From positions 72,586-136,585 of the forward strand of contig DEFL01000008.1 of assembly GCA_002350845.1 (NCBI GenBank): a stretch of DNA of 64,000 nt, in the 5' to 3' direction. Below the pieces are notes generated by a model. It had not been told where the DNA came from and made no database searches. It worked only from the letters and a program-made list of their open reading frames with translations. Each line of letters opens with the position of its first letter. Within the stretch, counting starts at the first letter, position 1. Source of the DNA: Christensenella sp. UBA2853 (GTDB lineage: Bacteria > Bacillota > Clostridia > Christensenellales > Aristaeellaceae). Shown in pieces: positions 51,636-60,621 of this stretch. Both the position numbers and the translations under genes were made by a program.

Positions 51636-53384
51636 TCAGAACAGTCCGTTGATGAAATCGGTCAGAGCGGGCCGGTTGTAGAAGCTCGCAATTTTGTCAA
51701 TGTAGATATCCGGCTCCACGCCCTGGTCAATGTTATAGAAAGCTCCGTTTTTCGGGAAAGACATTCTCAGGGAAGAGGAAATCTGGAAGACAGCTCCGTA
51801 TGCTGTGCTGATGGGTTGAACGACACAGCTGCCGCCGGCGGATGTTTTGCCAAGCAGCGTGACCTGGTGGGAGTTTTTGAGCACGGCCGGGATGAGATTG
51901 CCGCAGGAGAAACTCACCGGGGAAATCAGACAGTAGAGGTTTTTATCGGAGATGGTATCCTTCTCGTCATAGACATGATCCAGATTGACATCGGAGCGGT
52001 AGAACGCCGTTGATGAGGCTCCGGTCGACATGTCTTTCAGGCTGAACGGCGCATCGCCCAGCATCCAGCCCAGAACAAAGACCGCTGCATCCACGCTACC
52101 GCCCTGGTTGTTGCTCAGATCGAGCACCACATTTTCAATCGGGCTGTCTTCGCGTGTGATCTGTGCATGGGCGTAGATGATGTCGCCAATGGTGTCCTGG
52201 AGGCGGTTCCCCTCCTCTTTGGCCTTGTAAAAGGCGTTCCCGTTGTACAGGGAAGTGAAGTTGTCAAATGTGACATAGGCGGTGTTGCCGACTTCCTCAT
52301 ACGAGAACCATCCGTCCGGATAGGCTGCTGCCCTTGCTGCCTTATAGGCATCTGCCTGGGCAGCATAGCTCAGGAATGCTGTACCGCCGCGTCTGGGCAT
52401 GTTTTCCAGACCGGTCAGGTAGGAGAATTCATTGAACATGGAGTGCAGATCGTTCAGGTTGGTATCAATAAAGGATTTGAGTGCATAATCGGCATCGGCA
52501 GCGCTTGTTCCCGCCAGAACATGCTCCAGACCGATCTGGTAGAAAAGATCGCGGAAGCTGTCAATCTCATGGGTGTCTTTCAGCCCGTAGAACGTGTCCA
52601 GTGCCAGACAGAGCTCATTATAGCTGTATTCGGCCAGGGCCGGGCTGCGCTCTCCGGTCGGACCTTCATAATACAGTTTTGCAATTTCTGTGTACTGATT
52701 TTCAGAATAATCAAAGAACAGTTCATCGTTGGCAAGGAACAGCGCTTTCTGGTTAAACAGAAATGCGGCGCCACGCCTCAAAAGGGTGAAGTCGTTCATG
52801 GTCTGCAGCGGCACGTAATACTTATCATCCTGCAGCACCAGATGAATGTTATAGGCCGCAAGATCGGCAACCAGTTCATGGCCGTAGCGCTCAAACGAAG
52901 CGTCTGTATTCCGCTGCATGAGGAGGGCGCCGCCCTCATCATCGATACCATTTTCTGAGACGATATCAATCAGCGTAGTGTCGTCAGACGTGTGGACAAA
53001 GGCGTTGTAGTCCGTAAAGATCAGCCGGTCATTTTTAAAATCGAGGTTCATGGAATAACCGTTTTCCCGTGTCAGCGTCACAATCTCGTAATCATAGTGG
53101 ATCGTCAGCCCATAATTTTCGTCATTGAAATACTTTCGGTTGATGAAGTCCATCATCTTTGCCCATTCTCCGAGCTCAATATAGGGCAGATCATTGACTC
53201 CGTCGAGAAAACACAGCGGGATCTGCTGCGTCAGGATATTTTCCTTTGTCCGGCCGACATAGGTGTCATACTCCTGCGTAACGACGGTGTGACCGCCATT
53301 GGTTTCTGCGAGCGCGGGGGCAATGCAGCAAAGGCAGAGCACCAGCACAATGGCAATGGGATACAGGCAGCGGTTTTGCTTCAT
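51636..53384 (-). CDS. Secreted S41-peptidase-like protein
   Basis: 582-residue exported protein. The leader KQNRCLYPIAIVLVLCLCC ends at PALA. The C-terminal third (about 370-580) is an S41/tail-specific protease domain: VAYVTFDNF-like NTAYVTFDNFTSLY, VVLDLSNNQGGSVDAAV, the serine block SPVSFSCGNLIPAVL, and LLGKTSAGGSCVVQPIS. There is no PDZ domain. The N-terminal 250 residues contain a copper-amine-oxidase-like strand pattern (PYIELGEWAKMMDF) and an unknown region. ATG 53384 follows GAGGTG; the frame continues upstream without a good start. Whether it is an active protease is uncertain because the usual catalytic Lys is not evident. Confidence 0.82.
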   Translation of the reverse strand: MKQNRCLYPIAIVLVLCLCCIAPALAETNGGHTVVTQEYDTYVGRTKENILTQQIPLCFLDGVNDLPYIELGEWAKMMDFINRKYFNDENYGLTIHYDYEIVTLTRENGYSMNLDFKNDRLIFTDYNAFVHTSDDTTLIDIVSENGIDDEGGALLMQRNTDASFERYGHELVADLAAYNIHLVLQDDKYYVPLQTMNDFTLLRRGAAFLFNQKALFLANDELFFDYSENQYTEIAKLYYEGPTGERSPALAEYSYNELCLALDTFYGLKDTHEIDSFRDLFYQIGLEHVLAGTSAADADYALKSFIDTNLNDLHSMFNEFSYLTGLENMPRRGGTAFLSYAAQADAYKAARAAAYPDGWFSYEEVGNTAYVTFDNFTSLYNGNAFYKAKEEGNRLQDTIGDIIYAHAQITREDSPIENVVLDLSNNQGGSVDAAVFVLGWMLGDAPFSLKDMSTGASSTAFYRSDVNLDHVYDEKDTISDKNLYCLISPVSFSCGNLIPAVLKNSHQVTLLGKTSAGGSCVVQPISTAYGAVFQISSSLRMSFPKNGAFYNIDQGVEPDIYIDKIASFYNRPALTDFINGLF

Positions 53385-53641
53385 GTTTTTGCACCTCATC
53401 TGGAGGTCCTGACAGTGGGTCTCCGGAAACGGACAGACCGCGCACTGGAGACAGTGGACAGAGTTGTTTTCATTTGTTGAACCTGTATGGATTATAACAA
53501 AATGCAAAGGCATGTCAAACTTTTCCGGTGCGCATCTGCAAAAAACAGAGTCGTTTTTGTATACTTTGAAGGTTGAAGCGAAAAGAATTTCTTGTACAAT
53601 GCAGGGTATCATGTCTGAAGAAAGAGACAGCAGAGGATTTC

Positions 53642-54940
53642 ATGGAAGCCCATCGGAAAAGGGGGGCCAGGGGATTGCAGAATACCGAGCAAAAAGCACT
53701 GAACAGGAAAAAAATACAGTTTCAGCTTTCGCTGACGGAGTTCATTTACAACGGATGCTTTGCAGCCTCCAACTATCTGTCGGTTTTTCTGGAATCGATC
53801 GGAATCTCGGCTTCCCAGCTGGGACTGATCACTTCGCTCATGAACGGGATCGGCATTGTTTCCCAGCCGACCTGGGGTGTGATTTCCGACCGCATTCAAT
53901 CGGTCAAACAATGTTTCCGCCTCTGCATGCTGGGAACGGCGCTGTGCGTCCTCTTCATTCCTGCACTGTCTACAGGGACCGGCATCTGGCGAGGGCTCAT
54001 GATCGCCATGCTCATGGCCATGAACTTCTTTTTCCAGCCTTCCAATATGATGATGGAGCTCTGGCTGGTCCGGGTCAATGAGCATCCGTCGCTGCGGATT
54101 CCCTACGGCAGCATTCGCAGCTGGGCGTCCATCGGGTACGCTGTGTTCAGCCTGGCTTTTGTGGCCGTGTTCAGGGTGATCCCTGTGCGGAATCTGTATT
54201 ATCTCTTTGCCGGGTTTGCAGTCCTTTCCATCCTGCTCACGTCCATGATCCCCTCGGAGAGTGAGGGAAGGGCAGAAAAGCAGCAGCGGCTGCGCCTGCG
54301 GGATATGCCGTTCCGCTCGATCCTGAACTACTGGATTGTCGGTCATATTATCTTTGAAGTCCTCTACCAGATCCCGATGGGCTGGCGGGTGACCTACATG
54401 GTCTATACCCTGAAGGAATTCCAGCTGGATACAAGCATATACGGTGCGCTCATGTTCATTGCCGGCATCTGCGAAGTGCCCATGCTGCTCCTCATCCGGC
54501 GCTTCACGCGTCGCGCCGGCTGGGCCTGGCCGCTGCTGCTCAATGTACTGATCCTCGCATTCGAATACAGTCTGTATGCGTGGGGGCATTCGGTGGTGAT
54601 ACTCTTTGCAGCCCAGCTGCTCCGAGGATTCTCCTTTGCCCTGTATATTGCAAGCCGCTATCAGTACGTGCATCGCCTGGCGCCGGAGGGCATGGAGGCG
54701 AGCACTCAGGCGCTGATCAATTCCATCAGCGCGGTGGTCAACGTCATCGCGGCGGCTGCGGGCGGCTTCCTTCTGGAATCCCTGGGAACGCGCAGCTTCT
54801 TTGCGCTGCTGGTCGGACTGCAGCTGATTTCCGGTGTGTTTTTTGTTTTGGTCCATGTTGCCGGTGCCAAATGGTTTCATCAGGTGCCCAGAGACCGGGA
54901 ATGCATGCTCTTTGTCCCGAAGTCTTTGCGCAGACCATAA
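53642..54940 (+). CDS. MFS transporter, sugar/nucleoside symporter-like
   Basis: 432-residue, twelve-helix transporter of the LacY/nucleoside-symporter branch of the major facilitator superfamily. Family blocks are QFQLSLTEFIYNGCFAASNY in helix 1, QPTWGVISDRIQSVKQ in loop 2-3, PYGSIRSWASIGYAVF around helix 5, and a long central loop rich in charged residues. It probably imports a small oligosaccharide or nucleoside; the substrate is unknown. ATG 53642 is used because AGAGGA lies just upstream. No partner gene. Confidence 0.85.
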   Translation: MEAHRKRGARGLQNTEQKALNRKKIQFQLSLTEFIYNGCFAASNYLSVFLESIGISASQLGLITSLMNGIGIVSQPTWGVISDRIQSVKQCFRLCMLGTALCVLFIPALSTGTGIWRGLMIAMLMAMNFFFQPSNMMMELWLVRVNEHPSLRIPYGSIRSWASIGYAVFSLAFVAVFRVIPVRNLYYLFAGFAVLSILLTSMIPSESEGRAEKQQRLRLRDMPFRSILNYWIVGHIIFEVLYQIPMGWRVTYMVYTLKEFQLDTSIYGALMFIAGICEVPMLLLIRRFTRRAGWAWPLLLNVLILAFEYSLYAWGHSVVILFAAQLLRGFSFALYIASRYQYVHRLAPEGMEASTQALINSISAVVNVIAAAAGGFLLESLGTRSFFALLVGLQLISGVFFVLVHVAGAKWFHQVPRDRECMLFVPKSLRRP

Positions 54941-55069
54941 ACGGTTCCAGACTTTCCTGAAGATGTTTTCCATAGTATAATCGGCAGCAGAGGACGAATT
55001 CCTGTGCAGAGGATCCTGCGTGTGCGATGCATCACTCTGTGCTGTGACTTCATGAAAAAGGAGAAAGCG

Positions 55070-55765
55070 ATGCGCATCATTTTTGTACGTCATGGAGAAC
55101 CGGATTACGCACGGGACTGTCTTACCCCGACCGGAAAGCGCCAGGCGGCCGCTGCGGCCAGACGGCTGGAGAGGGAAGGTATTCAGGAAATCTATGCGTC
55201 CCCGATGGGCCGCGCACATGAAACGGCACAGAGCACAGCCGATCTGCTAGGGCTGCCGATCACGACGCTTGAGTTTATGCATGAGATTTCATGGGGCGGC
55301 GGGAACACGCCGGAGAATGGACATCCGTGGACGCTGAGCGACTGGATGATCTCCAGAGAGGATTTTGACTTTTACCATTCCGACTGGCGGGAGCATCCGT
55401 ACTTTGCGGAGAATATTGCCGTGCAGTACCTGGATGCCGTCAGCAGTCAGTTCGATGCCTTCCTCCTGACCCAGGGCTATCGGCATGAAGGCACCCGGTT
55501 TTTCTGCGAGACGGATGAGCAGAAGACCATCGCGGTCTTCAGTCACGGCGGATCCGGTGCATGCGTTCTGTCTCACCTCCTGGCGCTGCCGTTCCCGTAT
55601 GTATGCACGGTGATGCCCTATGAGTTCACCTCGATCATCATTCTGGAGTTCCCGGTGAGCAGGGGAGAATACGTGCATCCCAGGATTGAGCTGTTCAACG
55701 ACGCTGCACACATCCGGGACGATTCCAGCGGACTGGTGTTCCAGCAGACCGTGGACCCGGAGTGA
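55070..55765 (+). CDS. Histidine phosphatase family protein
   Basis: 231-residue branch-1 histidine phosphatase (phosphoglycerate-mutase-like fold). The catalytic phospho-His lies in IIFVRHGEPDYA near residue 8-10. The second Arg is in IYASPMGRAHETA and the second His in IAVFSHGGSGACV. The acid candidate is in the HEISWGG segment. The insert between residues 90 and 150 is longer than in cofactor-dependent mutases, so a small-molecule phosphatase is likely. The ATG at 55070 follows AAAGGAG. Confidence 0.92.
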   Translation: MRIIFVRHGEPDYARDCLTPTGKRQAAAAARRLEREGIQEIYASPMGRAHETAQSTADLLGLPITTLEFMHEISWGGGNTPENGHPWTLSDWMISREDFDFYHSDWREHPYFAENIAVQYLDAVSSQFDAFLLTQGYRHEGTRFFCETDEQKTIAVFSHGGSGACVLSHLLALPFPYVCTVMPYEFTSIIILEFPVSRGEYVHPRIELFNDAAHIRDDSSGLVFQQTVDPE

Positions 55766-55792
55766 TGACAGGAAAAGGGAAAAAACGCAATG

Positions 55793-55840
55793 CAGAGGAT
55801 AACAAGACCGGAGGCCTTCACTGTCCTCTGTTTTGTTTTT
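55793..55840 (+). terminator. Terminator of the phosphatase gene
   Basis: 7-bp stem CAGAGGA (55793-55799) with TCCTCTG (55824-55830), a structured 24-base loop, then TTTTGTTTTT. Confidence 0.65.
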
Positions 55841-55870
55841 GCCGGGGGATGCGGAGGTCGTCATACACGG

Positions 55871-55899
55871 TTGAGTTTTTCAGACAGTCCATGTAGAAT
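55871..55899 (+). promoter_or_regulatory. Sigma-A promoter of the CotH gene
   Basis: TTGAGT (55871-55876), 17-base spacer, TAGAAT (55894-55899), about 55 bases before the ATG. Confidence 0.6.
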
Positions 55900-55952
55900 C
55901 ATGCAGAGAAAGACAAAATGAAAAGAAATGCAGACGAAGGGCGGGCAGACAC

Positions 55953-57506
55953 ATGAGAAAGATCCGGACAGTTCTCCTGACAGCAGCCATCATGATGCTG
56001 GCTGTCTGTGCAGGCATGGGGGAGGAGGCTGTCTTTCAGCCGAAGGATCTCCCGGTGATCTATGTACAGATTGACGGAGGACAGGCAGAGACGGAAAAAA
56101 TGAACAGCAGCCCGGATCATTCCTACCGCTGTACAGGGACCATGGATCTAGTGGTCCCGGAAGGGTACAGCGGCGGGTATGAGGGCCGGTTTCCGCAGAG
56201 GGACCTCCGCGGACTGAAGATGGAGTATATCCGGGGCCGGGGCAACGGAACGTGGGGGATGAGCAAGCACCCTTACAAGATCAAGCTGAGGAACAAGGAA
56301 AACCTGTTCGGGCTCGGGAAAAACAAACACTGGGTTCTTCTGAGCAATTACTTTGACAACAGCCTGATCCGAAACTGGATCACGGAGTGGATCGGCGAAC
56401 AGATCGGGCTGGAGTACACGCCCATGGGAACCTTTGTGGAAGTGGTCATGAATGGCGAGTATCTGGGCACGTATTATCTGTGTGAACAGATCCGGGTCAG
56501 CAGCGCGCGTGTGGATATTGATGAGCTGACAAATGCAGATACCGGTTTCCCTGCTATCCAGGGCGGTTATCTGATGGAATTCTTCCCGGATGATGAAGAC
56601 ATGGAGACCTCCTTTTTTGAGACCGAAGCCGGCGTCCGTCTGGGCAACAAGTCTCCGAACTTCAATCCGTCCGACGGCGGGTATGTCAATGATGCCCAGA
56701 AGGTATACATCCGTGAAGCAGTCCAGCGCATGGAGAATGCTTTCCGGAACGAGGGGCCGGATGCCGATGGAAAGACCTGGGAGGACTATGTGGACGCTCA
56801 GAGCCTGGCGGATTACTGGTGGATCATGGAGTTCAGCGAAAACGCGGACGCCTTTACAACCGACAGCAGCCTGTTTTTCAAGAAACGCTTTGAAGCCGAC
56901 GGGAGCGAGGGCAAATTCCACTTCGGCCCGCTCTGGGACTTCGATGAGTCCTGGGGGAATGCGTACCTCACCACCTTTCAAAAGCCAGGCTTCAACAATG
57001 CCTATTCGGCCTGGGTCAACATGCTGAGGGAAAGGCCCGAGTTTCTGGACTATCTGAAGGAACGCTGGACGGTCATGGACGGCCTTCTGGAGGAAATGGT
57101 GCGGGAAGGCGGCGTGCTGGACAAAACCTGTGCCCTTCTCAGGAATGCATGGAACCGGGACCGCGAACGCTGGCTGCCGGCCCGGGAAGAGGACGGTACG
57201 CTGGTGGAAAGAGACTTTGAGGAAGAAATCGAACATCTCAGGGGCTGGATCCGCCTTCGCCGGGCATGGGTCAACGAACATCTGGACAGGCTGGGGCTCA
57301 TGGAATGCGTGGTCACGATTGTGATTGACGGACAGGCGGAGGAATACCGGATTCCCTGTGACACCGTTCTGGATCTCATGTATATGGATGCGCCGGAAAA
57401 GGACGGCCTGCAACTGACATGGGTGCTTGAGGACGGAACAGGAATAGAGAATGACGTGCTGTTTGTGGACCGGGACATGACGGTGACGGCCGTGTATGCT
57501 GAGTAA
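55953..57506 (+). CDS. Secreted CotH-like kinase
   Basis: 517-residue exported protein of the CotH family, atypical kinases that phosphorylate secreted proteins such as spore-coat CotB/CotG or, in cellulosome-bearing Clostridia, wall-associated proteins. The leader is MRKIRTVLLTAAIMMLAVC. Family blocks are YIRGRGNGTWGMSKHPYKIK, NWITEWIGEQIGLEYTPMGT, GEYLGTYYLCEQIRV, and FGPLWDFDESWGN, with the metal-binding Asp in DFD. The last 80 residues are a small beta domain. A cysteine in the leader (AVCAGMG) is a weak lipobox candidate. Transcribed alone. Confidence 0.92.
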   Translation: MRKIRTVLLTAAIMMLAVCAGMGEEAVFQPKDLPVIYVQIDGGQAETEKMNSSPDHSYRCTGTMDLVVPEGYSGGYEGRFPQRDLRGLKMEYIRGRGNGTWGMSKHPYKIKLRNKENLFGLGKNKHWVLLSNYFDNSLIRNWITEWIGEQIGLEYTPMGTFVEVVMNGEYLGTYYLCEQIRVSSARVDIDELTNADTGFPAIQGGYLMEFFPDDEDMETSFFETEAGVRLGNKSPNFNPSDGGYVNDAQKVYIREAVQRMENAFRNEGPDADGKTWEDYVDAQSLADYWWIMEFSENADAFTTDSSLFFKKRFEADGSEGKFHFGPLWDFDESWGNAYLTTFQKPGFNNAYSAWVNMLRERPEFLDYLKERWTVMDGLLEEMVREGGVLDKTCALLRNAWNRDRERWLPAREEDGTLVERDFEEEIEHLRGWIRLRRAWVNEHLDRLGLMECVVTIVIDGQAEEYRIPCDTVLDLMYMDAPEKDGLQLTWVLEDGTGIENDVLFVDRDMTVTAVYAE

Positions 57507-57629
57507 TACGCGGCGAGTACAGACCGTGCCGGAAGGGAGAGGAGAAAAGAAAACAGGAGCTGTCTTCAGGCGAAGGGATGTGCGGAAACATTCTGGAGAT
57601 TTTTTCTGCCGGATTTCTGCCAAAGCCTC

Positions 57630-57656
57630 CTGCCAGAACTTCATGCGCTGCGTATC
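57630..57656 (+). promoter_or_regulatory. ECF-like promoter of SH3 protein 1
   Basis: CTGCCA (57630-57635), 15-base spacer, CGTATC (57651-57656), followed by AAT. Same two blocks as upstream of the SH3 protein at 63135 and of the 66-residue membrane protein. Confidence 0.6.
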
Positions 57657-57664
57657 AATTCATG

Positions 57665-57682
57665 TCAGGCCGATGAGCCTGA
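57665..57682 (+). other. Conserved leader hairpin of SH3 gene 1
   Basis: TCAGGC-CGATGA-GCCTGA. The counterpart before SH3 gene 2 has CTGGC/GCCAG with the same GATGA in the loop, a compensatory change. A second shared hairpin, CCTGC-N3-GCAGG, lies just before the ribosome site of both genes. Confidence 0.6.
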
Positions 57683-57739
57683 GTGAATGAAAGAATTGAT
57701 CCTGCACCGCAGGCTTGAAGAATGAAAGGAAGGCATCCC

Positions 57740-58291
57740 ATGATGAAGAAAGTGATCAGCATCGTACTTGTGATGATGACTCTTGTAGGACTTATGATCC
57801 CAGTTTTCGCCGGTGCTGAAGGCACCGACAAGTGGGTGAACTGCCCGGACGGCAAGAAACTAAATGTCCGCGAAACCGCAGGCGGCAAGCTCCTTTACCG
57901 TCTTGAGTGCGGCACCAGGGTTGAAGTTCAGAGCTCCGTTTCTGCTCCCAAAGGCTGGGCCTACATCAAGGTTCCCGGCAAGGCCAAGGGCGGCTATGTG
58001 ATGACCAAGTTCCTGGTTTCCAGCAAGCCCGGCAAGTATGAGATCACTGAACGCGATGACAACTTTGTCACGGTAACCCCTTACAAAGTCACTGCAAAGG
58101 CCATCAACAAGAAGTCTGACCGCAGCGTCGGCCTGCGCGTGAACCCCAACAAGACCGCCAGAGCGATCCGTCGTCTGACTGCCGGTGACGCCCTGCAGGT
58201 GATTGCCCGCGGCAAGACCTGGAGCAAGGTTGTCGACCTGGCCAGCGGAAACACCGGTTATGTTGCCAACGCATACATGGTGATGCAGTAA
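57740..58291 (+). CDS. Secreted SH3-repeat protein 1
   Basis: 183-residue exported protein with two bacterial SH3 (SH3b) domains. The leader MMKKVISIVLVMMTLVGLMI ends at VFAGA. The first SH3 (about 35-90) has KKLNVRETAGGKLLYRLECG and GWAYIKV; the second (about 120-180) has SVGLRVNPNKTARAIRRLTA and TGYVANAYM. Such domains usually bind peptidoglycan. ATG 57740 has AAAGGAAGG 6 bases upstream; 57743 is also possible. A close paralogue is encoded at 63135, with the same promoter type and leader hairpins. Confidence 0.92.
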   Translation: MMKKVISIVLVMMTLVGLMIPVFAGAEGTDKWVNCPDGKKLNVRETAGGKLLYRLECGTRVEVQSSVSAPKGWAYIKVPGKAKGGYVMTKFLVSSKPGKYEITERDDNFVTVTPYKVTAKAINKKSDRSVGLRVNPNKTARAIRRLTAGDALQVIARGKTWSKVVDLASGNTGYVANAYMVMQ

Positions 58292-58308
58292 TCGATCGAT
58301 GAAACAGC

Positions 58309-58352
58309 GTGACTGTCCCCGCACCGAAGTATACGGGCGGGACAGTCACTTT
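58309..58352 (+). terminator. Terminator of SH3 gene 1
   Basis: 11-bp perfect stem (58309-58319 with 58339-58349), followed by TTT. Confidence 0.7.
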
Positions 58353-58457
58353 GGCGTATCCGGCTGTCGTGTAGAGTCTTTCCCGAATAAAAAAGATACC
58401 GGCCTCCGGTGAAAAATGGCCGGGAGGCTGCAGTATAAAGAAAGAGAAGGTACGGGT

Positions 58458-58883
58458 ATGAGTAAAAAACTGAGTATTGTGGTTTCTGTTCTTGCAGTGA
58501 TTGCCATCTGCCTGTCTGCCGCCGCGCTGATTGTGGTGATGAAACCCGCCCCGGCGGACCATACAGACGTGCAGTATGTCATGTATCTGGGCACCAATGG
58601 GGCTGAAACGAATGAACCCGTGTTTGCCCCCGAGGAAGCCAGGGAAAAGGCCAAAGAAATTCTGGTGAAGCATTTCGGCGGCTACACGCTGACTGACGCG
58701 GAAGGCGGCTGGGAGGACAGTGGAACACTGTATCAGGAGTATACGCTTGTGATCTACCTGAGCGACACAACGCTCGACAAGGTGCATGCCGCAGCGGATG
58801 AACTGATCCGCATCTTCCAGCAGAGCAGTGTCCTGATTCAGTCCAACCGTACCGTGACGGAATTCTACAGCGGCACAAAGTAA
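58458..58883 (+). CDS. DUF3574 family secreted protein
   Basis: 141-residue protein with a single N-terminal signal or anchor segment (LSIVVSVLAVIAICLSAAAL) and a small alpha/beta domain. The domain matches DUF3574 in outline: QYVMYLGTNGAETNEP, then GGYTLTDAEGGWEDSG, EYTLVIYLSD. The family function is unknown. ATG 58458 follows GAGAAGG. The mature part is predicted to lie outside the membrane, held by the uncleaved helix because no AxA site is evident. Its own terminator follows. Confidence 0.8.
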   Translation: MSKKLSIVVSVLAVIAICLSAAALIVVMKPAPADHTDVQYVMYLGTNGAETNEPVFAPEEAREKAKEILVKHFGGYTLTDAEGGWEDSGTLYQEYTLVIYLSDTTLDKVHAAADELIRIFQQSSVLIQSNRTVTEFYSGTK

Positions 58884-58901
58884 GCCGGAGAAACATGGAA
58901 C

Positions 58902-58936
58902 AAAACCGCGCATTCATCGGAACGCGCGGTTTTTTG
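58902..58936 (+). terminator. Terminator of the DUF3574 gene
   Basis: Perfect 10-bp stem AAAACCGCGC (58902-58911) with GCGCGGTTTT (58924-58933), 12-base loop, extra T after it. Confidence 0.85.
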
Positions 58937-58962
58937 CGTTTTCAGGGCAGGCGTGTTCTCTG

Positions 58963-58991
58963 TTGACAACGGCGGGCGGCTTGACTATGCT
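58963..58991 (+). promoter_or_regulatory. Sigma-A promoter of the second AEC transporter
   Basis: TTGACA (58963-58968), 17-base spacer, TATGCT (58986-58991). Confidence 0.75.
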
Positions 58992-59057
58992 TTGCGCTGA
59001 CTGATGCGCTTCACGCGTGGATCAGGCAGGTGCCTGCGTCCGGAAAGGAATGCCAAA

Positions 59058-59990
59058 GTGATTACGATTCCGCTGATCCAGAAGATTACAGAACTGTTTC
59101 TGATCCTGTTTGCAACGGCTGCCCTGGTGAAAACCGGGGTGTTCAAAGCGGATTACAGCAAAGTCCTGTCGAGAATATCGCTCTATTTTGTCACGCCCTG
59201 CGTGATTTTCAATTCCTTTCAGAAGGAACTGACCCCCGAGATTCAGCAGGGTCTCCTCATGACCACGGCGCTGGCGTTTGGGTTTCAGCTGCTGTTCTTT
59301 CTCTTTGCCGCCATCCTCCGCAGGGTCTGGAAGGCGACCGACGTGGAACAGGCATCTGTCGTCTTTACCAATGCAGGCAATCTGATCATTCCGCTGGTCG
59401 GCTATGTGCTTGGAGAGGAATGGGTCATCTATGTCAGCGGGTATATCCTTGTCTATAATGTGCTGTTCTGGACTGTGGGCATTCGGATGTTTGACCGGCA
59501 GAATGCGCTGAGCATCAAAAAAGTCCTGCTGAACCCGAATATTCTGGCGGTTCTGGCCGGGCTTGTGAGTCTCTTTACGGGTCTTCATCTCCCGGAGGCG
59601 GTATCCATTGCCTTTGCGGATGTCGCTTCCATGATCGGACCGCTGGCCATGATGATTACCGGAATGATTGTGGGCGGCATGAAATTCAGAGACATGTTTG
59701 CCAACCGCAGGGTGTTTGGGATTATTCTCTTCCGAATGGTGATTGCTTCCGGGATTGCGGCCGTTGCAGCGGCGCTGAGCGGGATTGCCGGAGCGATTCC
59801 TTCGGGGAGAGAGATTGTGCTGATTCCGCTGCTTTCGGCGATTGCCCCGTCCGCGTCCAATATCAATCAGGTAGCGATCCTCTACAACAAGGATGCGCAG
59901 TATGCCTCGGCGATCAATATTCTGACAACCCTGTCATGCATTGTGACGATTCCTGTGTGGGTCATGGTGTATGAAGCACTGATGAGATGA
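59058..59990 (+). CDS. AEC-family transporter (second)
   Basis: 310-residue, ten-helix transporter of the auxin efflux carrier family, paralogue of the one at 32865. Features are ALVKTGVFKADYSKVLSRIS after helix 1, FTNAGNLIIPLVGYVLG in the first broken helix, and AIAPSASNINQVAILYNKDA in the second. It is likely an organic acid carrier. GTG 59058 is taken as start since AAAGGAA lies upstream; the frame opens at 59004 without a ribosome site. It has its own promoter and a shared bidirectional terminator. Confidence 0.92.
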   Translation: MITIPLIQKITELFLILFATAALVKTGVFKADYSKVLSRISLYFVTPCVIFNSFQKELTPEIQQGLLMTTALAFGFQLLFFLFAAILRRVWKATDVEQASVVFTNAGNLIIPLVGYVLGEEWVIYVSGYILVYNVLFWTVGIRMFDRQNALSIKKVLLNPNILAVLAGLVSLFTGLHLPEAVSIAFADVASMIGPLAMMITGMIVGGMKFRDMFANRRVFGIILFRMVIASGIAAVAAALSGIAGAIPSGREIVLIPLLSAIAPSASNINQVAILYNKDAQYASAINILTTLSCIVTIPVWVMVYEALMR

Positions 59991-59998
59991 AAAAGACA

Positions 59999-60054
59999 CA
60001 GCAAAAAACATGCACCGGAACTGTGAGTACAGAACCGGTGCATGTTTTTTGCTG
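59999..60054. terminator. Bidirectional terminator
   Basis: Perfect 20-bp stem (59999-60018 with 60035-60054) with runs of A and T on both sides, between the convergent AEC and GNAT genes. Confidence 0.9.
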
Positions 60055-60060
60055 GAATCT

Positions 60061-60603
60061 TTATTCTGCTGCAGTGGTATCGATCCAGTAGCGTTCGAGT
60101 TCCACATTCCTCTCCGGCCAGTAGACGGTCGACTCATAGACGCCGCCGTTGCTGAGGATGACCTTCCGGCTGCCTTCATTGCCCTCCAGACAGCACACCA
60201 GGATGCGCTCAAGCCCAAGCTTTCTGCATTCCGGAAGGACAAGATGAAGCATCCGGGTGGCATATCCTTTCCGCCTCTCACTCGGCGCGACAGAATAGCC
60301 GATGTGTCCCGCATACTTTTCCAGAATGTCATTGAAGCAGTGCCGGATCTGGATGACACCGATCACTTTGCGCTCCGGCAAACGGACATACAGGTACTGT
60401 GTCATCGGGACGAGATCGGGCGGAGTGGTTTCAGGACGTTTCAGGGCTTCCACCTGATCGAGCCAGTCCTGCGTGTTTTCAAAGCGGCGAAGGGAGCCGC
60501 AGCCATCCATGGATCCGCCGAAGGTGAGAAATTCTTTGCGGTATGCCTGGATCTGGCGGTCATATTCCATGGTCGGTTCGACCAGGATCAGTTCATCATT
60601 CAT
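60061..60603 (-). CDS. GNAT-family N-acetyltransferase
   Basis: 180-residue acetyltransferase. The acetyl-CoA pyrophosphate loop is SVAPSERRKGYATRML (about residues 104-119), preceded by strand 4, AGHIGYSV, and followed by ILVCCLEGNEGSRKVIL. It resembles members with a C-terminal end like ERYWI that acetylate small molecules. Its ribosome site is GGGGGTG before ATG 60603. It lies 18 bases after the YdcF gene on the same strand, so the two are likely cotranscribed. Substrate unknown. Confidence 0.92.
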   Translation of the reverse strand: MNDELILVEPTMEYDRQIQAYRKEFLTFGGSMDGCGSLRRFENTQDWLDQVEALKRPETTPPDLVPMTQYLYVRLPERKVIGVIQIRHCFNDILEKYAGHIGYSVAPSERRKGYATRMLHLVLPECRKLGLERILVCCLEGNEGSRKVILSNGGVYESTVYWPERNVELERYWIDTTAAE

Positions 60604-60621
60604 GCGTTCACCCCCTGTTCA

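Noticed and set aside
57507..57739. Cyclic-di-GMP (GEMM) riboswitch before SH3 gene 1
   Set aside because: The conserved core of that riboswitch is not found; the region is better described as a promoter with two short hairpins.
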